A stretch of DNA of 23,222 nucleotides from Heterobasidion occidentale (taxonomy: Eukaryota; Basidiomycota; Agaricomycetes; Russulales; Bondarzewiaceae), in assembly GCA_039111635.1 (NCBI GenBank), contig JBCAQO010000151.1, positions 1 to 23,222 on the forward strand. The letters are read 5' to 3'. The notes beneath the pieces are model-generated. The model made no database searches. It was not told the DNA's origin and saw only the letters and a list, made by a program, of their open reading frames with translations. Shown here in pieces: positions 10,598-19,893 of this stretch. A program made the translations under genes and the position numbers. Position 1 is the first letter of the stretch. The number at the start of each line of letters is the position of its first letter.

Positions 10598-10849
10598 GGA
10601 AGTAAGAACGGTGCGTCGATGAGAAAAACGGGCGTGGGACCTGGTATCGCGTCCAAAGTTTTTAACGAGCGAGCAAGCGAACGAGTCATAAACTATGGTG
10701 AGTCAGAAAGTCAGTGGGAGTCAGAGCGAGTCACCTCGGGTAGGAGGAGGAAGGTCGGGCTTCGGGTATCCAAGCCAATTCGAAGCGACCCTCAAGGGTA
10801 TTTAGGACATTGACCTGCTCAAGGCCATCTCATCCTGCACTGCCTAGCC
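10598..10849. promoter_or_regulatory. Shared divergent promoter with TGAGTCA-like cluster
   Basis: 252 bp between the start codons of the DUF6698 gene (-) and the GRF/SIM gene (+). Between 10683 and 10733 the string GAGTCA occurs four times (10683, 10700, 10718, 10728) plus one AGTCA at 10710. The copy at 10699-10705 is a perfect TGAGTCA, the palindromic bZIP site bound by Gcn4/AP-1-type factors. The clustering suggests common bZIP control of both genes; that is inference. Confidence 0.5.
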
Positions 10850-11863
10850 ATGTCGTCCCAACCTTTAACTCGCGAATCACTGGTCATCTCCATCCCTTCT
10901 CGTCATCGCCGATACCTGGACAAGGTTCGGGGATCTGACAACGCGGTTTTTCAGTACGACATTCAAACAGGGGAGATGATTCCATGGAAGTGGTGGGTCT
11001 TGTCACCTCAAAAATTTGAAATGTCTGACGCACAATGCAGGCCCGTAAGCTTAAGGGAGGGGGACCGTGTCGTGCCTTCGTCTCTGAGGAAACACCGCCT
11101 GACGAATAGATTTCTCGGGCCGTGTTGTTTGTGCCCCTTGCTCGAGAGAAACGGACCACCGGTGTTCACGGAGGCAGCTATGTATCTTGCAACGTCGGGT
11201 CCTTTCCATGGTCAATACATTGCTCGATGCGCACATGGAGTGTGTGGATATATAGGTCAGTCCCCATCCAATGAGCGTGAATACACACGACTTACCAATC
11301 TCACAAGTTCGCCTCGAGCATGCCTACCAACGTATTGGTTGTCCAGTGCATATGTACGCGCCTCGTGGTGAGCACCTCGAGATCAATCTCTAGGTCTAGA
11401 ATTGACTCCCACGCAGAGGCAACCGAAGCGCGCCCACGACCAGTGCTACACTTTAGCGAAGCAGGATATGTCCCCCTGAACCCCTTTCCAATGCCTCTGA
11501 AACGCACTCACGCACAAATCGGTGAGTGTCAGTACCTGTTTGACATTCAGGTGTAACTCACTCACCATTTCAGATGTAACCTCGAACGAAAACCCACTTC
11601 TCCGCCTTGTGCAAAGGCGCCGTGTCTCTACTCAATATCGACCAAACCCGTTGTATGACCTCCTTCGACAGATGGACACGAACATTTATCCAGGTGTTTC
11701 CGAAGAGGCCTTTTCCAAATTCTTTGTGAAGTGCTCCTGTCGATTGATCACGACCCGTCGGGCCTTCGCTCACCACGAATGCCCGTTGGAAGTAATTGAT
11801 CTCACCACAGATTCAGATAATCAAGGGGGAGATACCGATGAGGAGCAAGCTACAGAACTCTAG
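10850..11863 (+). CDS. GRF-like zinc-motif protein with C-terminal SUMO-interacting motif
   Basis: Unnamed protein of 270 residues in five exons, all in phase: 10850-10992, 11041-11255, 11308-11367, 11417-11521, 11574-11863. Residues 74-120 contain a Cys pattern: C76-C77-x-C79, then SGPFHGQYIARC (C111), then AHGVC116GY. This resembles the GRF zinc finger (CxC...GPNxGRxFxxC....CG) in order and spacing, but is divergent. A second Cys cluster (FVKCSC, HHEC) follows near residues 225-244. The tail reads EVIDLTTDSD (VIDLT at 248-252) followed by an acidic stretch, which is the PIAS-like SUMO-interacting motif. Intron 1 (48 bp) has no stop and is a multiple of three, so retention would also be open; a CTGAC branch point supports splicing. 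Its neighbours are a Ulp1-like protease (tail to tail) and DUF6698 (head to head). DNA or SUMO-conjugate binding is inferred. Confidence 0.75.
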
Positions 11864-12010
11864 AAAATTAGTACCAAAGCGTTGACACCATAGGATTCAT
11901 ATACAGCCATTACAGTCAGCATAGAATTAATGTACAGCCATTAGACTCAACACCATAGGATTGATACGTAGCCACTCATTTCAATATGAACCGGCTCATA
12001 TGCATGAAGA

Positions 12011-14134
12011 TCAAGTTGTGGGAATGGTAAAAGTGCGTATTAAGGGAAGAACCAAAGACTCAATGGTCAGCAAGTCTGCGAGACAGAACAGTAGTGGCCA
12101 TGTTCTACAGACTCGACAGCATATGACTTTGAGTCTGCACATTACGCTACGTACTCACCTTCCCGAGAGCTGTTGCCATTCATCAGAAAGTTTGAGGAGT
12201 TCTGCCTTCAGCATCTCACGCATGGTGGGAACGACGCCCGCCTCCCATTCTATTTCTGCCCCTGATGCATGCCCCTTCTTCAATGTCTTGCATGATGGCC
12301 CAAGGGCAATAGATCAGGATTCGTGATAGCAAGCATCGTGAAGACTTACCGATGTCGGTCTCATGAACATATCCGGGTTTTTCATGAAAAGATAGTTGAA
12401 GTGGAGAAGGTACAAGCCACAATCATACTGATTGGGTTGCATGGGCACCTGACGAGGACATTCATTCGAGGCATACATCATACACAACAAATGTGACCCA
12501 CCTCAAACTGTTTTGCATGCGGTTCGAACAGAGGCGTGATATTGATTCGGGCCTTGACCTCCTCACATAGATACTCAGCTAAGCGCCGGCCCGTATTCCG
12601 ACGCTTTCGGTTGAGAGAATCGAATATAAAGATTTGCGTACTGGCAAAGATCAATTAGGAGTAACAGTGAAACGATCATCATCGTTATGGCTCACGCGTG
12701 GACCCAACTTGATGTAGTCGAGCCTTCGCTATCCGACAACATAGTCCATCCAAGTCGGTGCGCCGAATCAACGGCAAAAACAGTATTGTATTTAGCTGGC
12801 GGGCGCTCGAATAGGCCTTGTGGATGGCTTATGACTGCCAAGTACCAATGCTGTTCCGCCCTATCAGTCATGTCTCAGCAATGTAGTCACGGAACTAAGA
12901 AGCTTGCTCGCACTCATCATGTATAGGGACGATCAAGAACTTCTTGCTGAAGATATCGACTCTGTTTGTATGACTTTTGGCTGCTTCATAGCCAGCTCGT
13001 CTACGAAAAAAAAATAAGCGATCTTCACAGCGCTCCATGAGACGTAACTCACAATCGCGTATAGAAAAACGTGCTATATATGTGTACCTGGTCCATAGCA
13101 ACAGAATCCTTCACCCTTGACTTGGCATACCACAGTCTTTGTGTTCATATGAGCGAGCACTCGGGTTTCGGATAAAATCGAACACTTACTTTAAACCAAG
13201 ATTGATGAGATTATCATTTAAGAATCTGCGAGGTTTTAGTCGCTCCATATCCTGTGGTCCGATATCAATCGCGCCATGGCCAACAAAGGGGTAAGTCAAA
13301 ATACTGTAGAAAGTCGAGAATAAGTGACAATTTGTATGTATTCATTGATACATACATCGCGCGAGTGTCCGATCGAGCAGATGAGTCAGATTGCTTTGGC
13401 AAAGGTACTTTCGTGGGCAGCTCTACCTCAACATCATCATCTTCAGACGTGAGAGAACTGAGTGGAGAGGATGGAGGAATAGGTAATGCCTCTGAGACCG
13501 TTGGCAACGAAGCATCCTCTAGAGCTGATGCTGGAGTATTTGAGGAATTGAAGAGAGGTGGGGGCGCCGGCACGGTTCCTGTGCCAGATCGTGGAAAACC
13601 AGTGTCAAGAGATGATGCTTGTGTGCGAGATGTTTTGATTGGCTTTGAGCCAAGAGACAAAAGAGGCTTCGTTTTTGAGATATATCGTGGCGAGATTGTG
13701 TTCGAGGCTACCGCTATAGTTGAAGAATTTTTTGATTCATAGAAAGACTTCTGTCGGCGTACGGCAAATGTAGGATGCGAAGATGCTGCACTCTGTTGCA
13801 AGGGTCGTTCGGATCGTGCCGCATGTTTCCTATGGTATGATCTATATCGGCGGCGTCTGGAAGGCACGCATATCAGACTTACGCAATGGGGCACAAAGCA
13901 GACTTGGATAACACCCGCTTAGTGTGCGCAAGAGGCGATGGCACTCGCAAGGTGCTGGGTGGCAGAGACGCACTAGCATAATCTTGTGTGAGAAAGGCTG
14001 AGATCGTGCGTGACAGAGTGAACATACCTCGCCGACGCAAACCCCATAACAGCGTGCATCCTCGCCACAAGATCCTTCGGCGGTGGTTTCTTCATGGAGC
14101 GAGCTAGCTCCGCATCTTCAGGATTCAATAGCAT
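12011..14134 (-). CDS. Ulp1/C48-type SUMO protease-like protein
   Basis: Cysteine protease of the Ulp1 (C48) family, which process SUMO precursors or remove SUMO from targets. Eleven exons all splice in phase: 14134-14028, 13972-13883, 13829-13356, 13303-13190, 13136-13053, 13000-12914, 12860-12696, 12640-12502, 12448-12350, 12286-12159, 12104-12011, giving 526 residues. The N-terminal ~220 residues are Ser/Pro-rich and disordered-looking. The domain begins at YPFVGHGAIDIGPQDMERLK and RRFLNDNLINLGLKLWYA. Catalytic residues: H323 (EQHWYLAVI), D381 (IFIFDSLNRK), Q424 and C430 (PMQPNQYDCGLYLLHF). D-to-C spacing is 49, as in yeast Ulp1, but H-to-D is 58 against about 17, an insertion of about 40 residues. 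The start is the first ATG after an in-frame stop. Whether the substrate is SUMO or another ubiquitin-like protein is not visible. Confidence 0.85.
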
Positions 14135-14737
14135 GATTTGTCTGGACGTCGAAAGGCTGAAGCGATGGACATTCGAAGTTTACTCGTCGAGCACAGCAGT
14201 CCTGCAATGAGCAAGACTGAGTGATGTCGGTCACCCGATACCACCTGCAATGAGCAAGTGAATACCTTCGTGGAAGGGGAGACGGATGTCGAGAGAGTCG
14301 CAGAAAGAGGAGGTCCGTCACGGAGTGCGTTGTGGAAATGCCAGCCTGGCATGCCCGAAGCAGCGAAAGTTTGCCAAGGGAAATTTCCCACGTCCCGGAA
14401 ATATCCGGGTGAGGCGTATGAGTGTGTATGGCCGGTTATACACGACCTTATTCACCTTCATGACCTACGATGACTACATTTGTTGCAGGCTCTCGAACGA
14501 AGACTGCGTTAGACAATTATGCTCTGATGAGGGGAAGGCTTTGCACGTTGTTGACACATCATATTCGATCATGGACTTGCGGCGACCTAGTACGTCGGAC
14601 TGACACGACGGGGTTTGTCCTGCTCGCAGTGAGTGAAATTGCGCCTCGTGTGTCTATTTAATCCGATCTGCCTCTCCCACATATTGATATGCCCTTTGGC
14701 AACGTACCACATCACTCTAGTGCCATATCAAAGGAAG
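14135..14737. other. Intergenic region with a 15-bp direct repeat
   Basis: About 600 bp between the start of the Ulp1-like gene (-) and the start of the next gene (+), so it holds both promoters. CCTGCAATGAGCAAG occurs at 14201-14215 and again at 14244-14258. A plus-strand frame from 14286 (MSRESQKEEVRHG) with a plausible donor at 14409 and acceptor at 14488 reaches a stop soon after splicing. I do not call it a gene. Confidence 0.4.
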
Positions 14738-15698
14738 ATGAGTGAACAACGCTCTTGCAATCATGACAACAGGTTGGCATTCCCCGAGTTGCCTAGCATG
14801 CCAGACAGGAGCGACGCGCCTCGTTGCAGAGTGTTTCTCGACGGCAATGGTCCCCTGTGCCGCGTTCTCTTATCTACTGTTCACCAGCTTGACGATGACC
14901 AGACGGAAGAACATCCCTGCGTCATGCCTTGGTGCTATTCTATCCCCCTCACCCTCATGAACAAGGCTATGGCTTTCTTCGAGTCACTGCGGCACCCCGA
15001 CGGCTCACCCATCGTCTATCCTACACACGAGAAGGATCTAGAGATGTCGCCGAGACACATGTGCGAATACACGTACATCTGGAGGCTGCGGCGTGCGTTT
15101 CTTAAGGCAATTTACGCGGCCAGTTGCAATGATCAGATGGGAAGTAACTGGCGATGGCCAAAGATCCACGGGTACCTGTATCGGGAGTACTCTGGTTACG
15201 GTCACGATCGCGCACAGCGAATGTTCTACCGTGAGGATGAGCAGGCTGTGGGCCAGGTTCCTTACACTGTGCCGGACGTGGCCCAAATGAGTTGAGTGTT
15301 TTGTTTTATCTGAGAATGTGGCTTGCTGATCGTACTTGGTCCTAGATTGGGCGGCGCTGCTCAACAGAGACATGAAACGAAGGAAATGGCGATCCTTTTT
15401 GTGGCGACATATCAGCCAAGGGTATGATTCGTTTGGAGAAGAAAATGTCAGGATGTGGTTCGCATGGCGCGAACGCAAGTACTCCATCAGCGGGGACCAA
15501 TTTCTGTTCGATGATGATATCCCGCCTCGCCTCGCCTATCTAGCATCCGGAACACAGGAAGCAGAGGAGGGTAAGTCAGCTGAATCTGGAACGGACGTCA
15601 GCTGACCAGAAGGCATGGCGACAGTTGATCTTGTACAATCCGACGACGAAGGCTCCAGTTTGATCCATGTTGAAGCGGATAGAGAGCAGTCATTGTGA
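14738..15698 (+). CDS. Orphan protein with SIM-like C-terminus
   Basis: Unrecognised 283-residue protein in three exons, in phase: 14738-15290, 15346-15570, 15625-15698. The frame is also open up to 14633, so an upstream start is possible; the ATG at 14738 (MSEQRSCNHDNRLAF) follows a purine-rich AAAGGAAG and is preferred. Features seen: several aromatic and charged blocks (CEYTYIWRLRRAFLKAIYA, NWRWPKIHGYLYREYSGYG, MKRRKWRSFLWRHISQGYD, VRMWFAWRERKYS), no signal peptide, no membrane helix. The tail VDLVQSDDEGSS (260-271) has a hydrophobic core followed by Ser and acidic residues, the layout of a phospho-regulated SUMO-interacting motif. It matches no family I know. The WRLRRAFL block recalls FWRLRRPFLDCF in the orphan at 20284, but the similarity is short. 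Confidence 0.6.
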
Positions 15699-16252
15699 TT
15701 AGGACAGGTCATCCCACTCGATCGAAAAGACAGATTTTTCAAGTTCCACCATCTCTGATCGTATGAGCGCTTCGTATTGTGGTCAGTTGGCAGTCGTGTG
15801 CTTTGTCTTGTGTTGTATGTTTATGAGTAGTCCCCACTGAGAAGTTTCGTATCATGATGTACAAAAGAACGTGGTTATTTGGTGTTCATATTAGTGATGT
15901 CGATGAACATTTGTCGTCTATAATGCTGCGTGGTTGAAGCCTTGCTGTGTATGGCGGTCAAAGTGTCGTTTTATTCATTCCGCACGACAATGGAGGTTCC
16001 CACGAAAACTAAGCTCCCCACGAGACTGCACAACTCCCGAACACACGAGAATGACATCACACACGAAAAACAAAACCGCACACACATGTTACATCTCGGT
16101 CAAGCGCACACGAGACTGACCAGTGTTGCGTATCATAAACTGTTTCGCAAAAAGATAATAAAAGTTGAATGTGGATCACTCTAGTCTCTACGCAAACGTT
16201 CTATTCTTGCTAACATATGTCCTGGACAGAGCTGCGCGCCTCTTCACTATGC
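15699..16252. other. Gene-free stretch
   Basis: About 550 bp, the 3' flank of the orphan gene and then low-information sequence with ACAC-rich patches (about 16010-16095). Nothing recognisable. Confidence 0.35.
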
Positions 16253-16735
16253 TGTGCCACTGACACATCCATGGCTCGTCGCGCAAGGCGTCTCCGATCT
16301 CGAAGACAGCGGCGAGGCCACCCTCAATAAACTCAACACCCTCATCGTTACTCATCTTGTTTGTCCTCCTGCCCGCCCCGACTCCGCCCCGTCCCTGCCA
16401 CAGGACGCGCTACCGGCTACTGGAAAATCACTAAGTACTGCACAACGCAAGCCCTCCGCATCGCCGGGTCCACCCCGGCGCGGCGCCCTGACCCTCGCCT
16501 CTAGCTACGGCACTGCAGACGCGCCTGCCGGACGCGGAGCGCGCGCTCTGTGTCTCGTTCACGTTCATGCCGTTGCCTTGCATGGCGGTGGGCCTGCAGT
16601 CCGCATGCTGGACGAGGGACACTTTGTGGACGCAGATCAAGAAGGAAAAGTGGGAGAGCGCGGTGATGGAGTGCTTTGAAGGCGCCTTTAAGAGGTGCAA
16701 ATGCGGCACAAAGGAATTGGAGGAAAGGGGGGGAC
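16253..16735 (+). pseudogene. Decayed coding sequence, unidentified
   Basis: Protein-like text appears in shifting plus-strand frames: THPWLVAQGVSDLEDSGEA then TLNKLNTLIVTHLV (16260-16360), YWKITKYCTTQALRIAGST in another frame (about 16420-16475), then CVSFTFMPLPCMAVGLQSAC, WTQIKKEKWESAVMECFEGA and FKRCKCGTKELEERGG (16553-16735) in a third. The switches of frame without splice sites suggest a decayed gene, convergent with the SFH5-like pseudogene. I do not recognise the family. Confidence 0.35.
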
Positions 16736-16739
16736 ATGA

Positions 16740-17265
16740 TCAGAATGGGGTGTCGGCCACGGTGTCGCCGTATCACGTTGGAAGCTTGTCGTTGATGATG
16801 AGCAGCCACAGCTCTGCCCCGATCGCATGTGCGCCGCTCCCAGCGACCTTTGTCTTCGCGAGGGTGTTGGCGGAGAGCAAAGGCTTGAAGAGCCAGAAAA
16901 TCTACGTCAGGGAGCCCGGATCATTCATGAAGAACTCGTACGCCTGCGGCGCAAGGGGGCACGTGTCAGCCGGTGTGTGGGAACACGAGCTGTTGAAGCC
17001 AAACCAGCGGAGCACACCGAAGGAACCGCTGTATGTCGCTGGATATGACGATCAGATCTTTATTTGCGCCATAGAGCGCTGTCTTCGCATCCAGCTTGTC
17101 GTACATGCTCGCAAATATCTCGGGGAGGTGTGTCTGCTACGGCTGTGAGTATGGTGTGGTCACGGCAGCATCGAAGGGACAGGGGCACGTACACGGAACT
17201 CCTTGAGCGTCGACTGTTCGCTCGCTGTGAACGTCTGGGCCGGTGGGCTCCGGGACTGCTGACTC
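16740..17265 (-). pseudogene. SFH5/Sec14-like phosphatidylinositol transfer protein, internally deleted
   Basis: Decayed CRAL-TRIO (Sec14) protein, most like basidiomycete SFH5, a phosphatidylinositol transfer protein at ER-membrane contacts. The N-terminal part reads FTASEQSTLKEFR, then a GTACGT...GTAGCAG intron, then THLPEIFASMYDKLDAKTAL in phase. The central lipid-binding core (about 150 residues) is missing. After a GTGTTC...GCCGCAG intron the C-terminal part reads AYEFFMNDPGSLTDIFWLFK, PLLSANTLAKTKVAGSGAH, AIGAELWLLI and DKLPTRYGDTVADTPF, then TGA at 16742-16740. Family members end IDAxxLPKxYGGEAE, so the C-terminus is close to complete. Small frame breaks occur near NDKLP and before FTASEQS. 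Confidence 0.6.
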
Positions 17266-18039
17266 GACGTGCGTTCTCCTTTCCTTGCTGTCGCATTTCG
17301 TGTGGTCACGCTTGCGGGTGTAAATCGAAGATCCCCGCGTCAACTGTATGTATGCGGCCGATGGAATGTGACAAAGTCCATTTCTTCGTGTAGTATCTTA
17401 CCGAAGAAGACAAGGCAGTCGAGCAGTTCGAAACCACGCGCCGCACGGCTGGCATCAACGTCACTCAAAACAAGGACGAGGAGCGTGCGTGGGCAAGAAC
17501 ACGGGCGCGAAGACGAGGGGGAGCCAGGCGAGGCGATGGGCGATGGCAACAACGAGGGCGACAACGAGGATAACAACGAGGAGTGATGGAGGGAAGAGTT
17601 CACAGGATAGGCAATGCAAATTGCTTCAGGGAAAACTGGCTGGACAACTTGCATGAACTAGAATAGCATCCCAGTTTAAGTTACCTCCTCATTAGCTTCT
17701 TTACAATTTATGAGAGTGAAGACAACATACCGCGCTGTAGGGCCCTCTGAGACATCTTCTCTGCCGCGTGAATTTTGACCCCAGACCTGCAAACCGTATG
17801 AAATGTCCTGTCTTTTCATCCCACTACCTACGTCTCCGAATTCACTGCTCTTTCACCTCTCTCCCCTACCTCTTCCCTCCTTCCAACAGTGCCAATGTAA
17901 CCCTCGGCATCAATATCAAGGCTGTGGTTGTAGATCAGGGATGCGGCAGAAAAGACAACAAAAAACCTACAATTCTGCGCGAACAGATTGAATGAACCCA
18001 CAATCGGGCGGATGACGTCCGAAGAAAAATCGAATCTTG
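17266..18039. other. No confident gene
   Basis: A plus-strand frame at 17396-17495 (YLTEEDKAVEQFETTRRTAG) followed in another frame by an acidic tail (EDEGEPGEAMGDGNNEGDNE to TGA near 17586) looks protein-like but cannot be joined into a gene. It would have to be a relic. The rest, 17590-18039, shows nothing. Confidence 0.25.
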
Positions 18040-18700
18040 CCCCGCAGCGCGTCGATGTGGAACGAGGTCGAGACTTTAAGACGGTACCAAGCGTATTTGG
18101 GGTTCATGATTGAGAGTAGGTCGTGATGTGTGGTGAGGGTGCGAGGAGCGCAAACGAAACGCGAAGTGTGAAAGGGTTTAAGGAGAAAGGCGAATGCGAA
18201 TGGAGAGCGAGTATGGTGAGCGAATGAATGCAAGCGCAAACGGATGGTAGTTGAGGACGTCACGTACCCGACACATATCCCCAACGACGTTCTCGCACGT
18301 CGAACAATCGATGTGCACTTTCAAGGCAGCGCGTCGTTCTTCCATCCACCAAACTCGACAACAGCGTACGCGGTGGCTTCTGTGAGCGTGGCGAGATCCG
18401 TGTTCTGCGCCCCAATGAGCATGATATGCCTCAGTAGCCCAAAGCTGGTCGGTATGCGGACCTTATTAAAGTCGTATAGAATCCCTCGAGGCGACTGATG
18501 AGTTTGTTGGAGAAGGTGAGTCCAGGTATAAGCATAAGGCCACGCTTCTTCGACCAGAAGATTGAGGCAAAAAACCGGAGAAGATGTCCTCTGCTGCGGC
18601 AAAGGCGGCTCACCGCTCAGCGAATGTGAAGCGACGATGAGAGATCCAGCGCGATGCCCAGTCCATCTTCCTCTTGATGCAGAGGATGATCTCAGTAGCA
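18040..18700 (-). pseudogene. Possible decayed minus-strand coding sequence, unidentified
   Basis: Minus-strand text in two overlapping frames: [20 protein letters not shown] then RSAYRPALG (about 18535-18430), shifting to [20 protein letters not shown] and TEATAYAVVEFGGWKNDALP (about 18445-18321). A separate block further on reads MNPKYAWYRLKVSTSFHID (about 18108-18050). Composition is protein-like but the frame changes without splice sites and I do not recognise the family. Confidence 0.22.
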
Positions 18701-18813
18701 TCGCAATTCGTAGGTCCAGTCTCGTTGTGAATATTTTCCATCATTATGTGCAACGCGGTGAAGCAGCACGCTGCCTGATGGAGTCGCAAAGAACCACGGC
18801 TTAAAAGTAGTGG

Positions 18814-19754
18814 ATCTCTGGAGGAAAATCGCTCTCAGAAAGCTGCTCGTTGGGAGGTTAGATGGGGACAACACATTTCTGGAGGAACATCGCTCTCAGA
18901 AGCCGCGCGACGCCATTGGGCTACGGCCGCTTGATGGCAGGGTGGGACGCAAAGGACGAGGGCCTACGAGCAACGCATTTCTGGAGGAACCTCGCTCTCA
19001 GAAAGCTGATTGCCGAGAGGATATACGAAGATGGCCTGGGAACATCACATTTCTGGAGGAACCTCGCTCTCAGAAATGTCTCTCGACAGCCGCGAACCGC
19101 GCGCCGCCGTCTGATTGCGGTAGCTCGATGGCAAGGTGCGATGGAAAGAGCTTCGGCCTATGGGCAACGCATATCTGGAGGAAGGTCACTCTCAGAAAGC
19201 TGGTTGCCGGGAGGATAAATGGAAAGGCTCTGGGGACAACGCATTTCTGGAGGAAGGTCGCTCTCAAAAAGCTCGACAGGACGATAGAGGTGGCCGGCAA
19301 ACAGCACATTTCTGGAGGAAAGTCGCTCTCAGAAAACTGCTCGTTGGGGGGAGAGATGGGGATAACACATTCATGGAGGAAGACGCTCTAAGATATGTGT
19401 CTCAACAGCCGCGCAACGCCATCTGACTACACCCGCTTGATGGCAGGGTGGGACGCAAAGAACGACGGCCTATGGGCAGCGCATTTCTGGAGGAAGGCCG
19501 CTCTCAGAAAGCTGATTGCCGAGAGGATATACGAAGATGGCCTGGGAACATCACATTTCTGGAGGAAGGTCGCTCTCAGAAATGTCTCCCGACAGCCGCT
19601 AAACACGCGACGCCGTCTGACTACGGCCGCTTGATGTCGGGGGAATGACAACGCACTTCTGGAGGAAAATCGCTCTCAGAAAGCTGCTCGACAGGAGGAT
19701 AGACGGTGGCGGAGTGAGAGCAACCCATTCCCGGAGGAGGGTCACTCTCAGAAA
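18814..19754 (+). repeat. Array of about 12 copies of a 28-bp hairpin-like repeat
   Basis: Consensus ATTTCTGGAGGAA, two or three variable bases, then TCGCTCTCAGAAA. Copies start at 18814, 18875, 18977, 19049, 19171, 19243, 19308, 19369 (degenerate), 19483, 19555, 19655 and 19727. The ends TTTCTG and CAGAAA are inverted repeats, so each copy can fold. Spacers are 33-94 bp and are themselves related: the 44 bp between copies 3 and 4 recur exactly between copies 9 and 10, and copies 1-4 are repeated as 7-10 at offsets of 494-506 bp, a larger duplicated block. All plus frames are long and open, reading THFWRKVALRKL-like repeats in one frame, but three frames are open at once, so coding is doubtful. 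Confidence 0.85.
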
Positions 19755-19893
19755 TTTGTCGATAGAGCTAAGAGCTGGTAATATGACGACGTCCGTACAG
19801 ACATTCGGCCAAAGAGTGACCGTGGGACCGAAATCGCTGACCGTGGGAGCGGAGCTCACATGACTTCAAGTTGCCCCACTCATAGTCCTCAGG

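Noticed and set aside
13830..13882. 26-bp intron in the Ulp1-like gene (acceptor TTCCAG)
   Set aside because: The acceptor ACCATAG gives a normal 53-bp intron and the same frame.
14286..14603. 105-residue open frame upstream of the orphan gene
   Set aside because: Its apparent intron (about 80 bp) shifts it to an early stop; no recognisable protein.
9139..15698. KDZ/Zisupton transposon with transposase
   Set aside because: No transposase, SWIM or TET/JBP domain and no terminal inverted repeats seen in the window; only the Ulp1-like gene hints at it.
17340..17654. Minus-strand 104-residue Ser/Pro-rich frame
   Set aside because: Likely the reverse of an acidic, low-complexity plus-strand tail; no start or splice support.
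18810..19391. 193-residue open frame and the overlapping THFWRK-type frames across the array
   Set aside because: Three plus frames and minus frames are open together because the repeat lacks stops; no start, splice or codon signal favours one.
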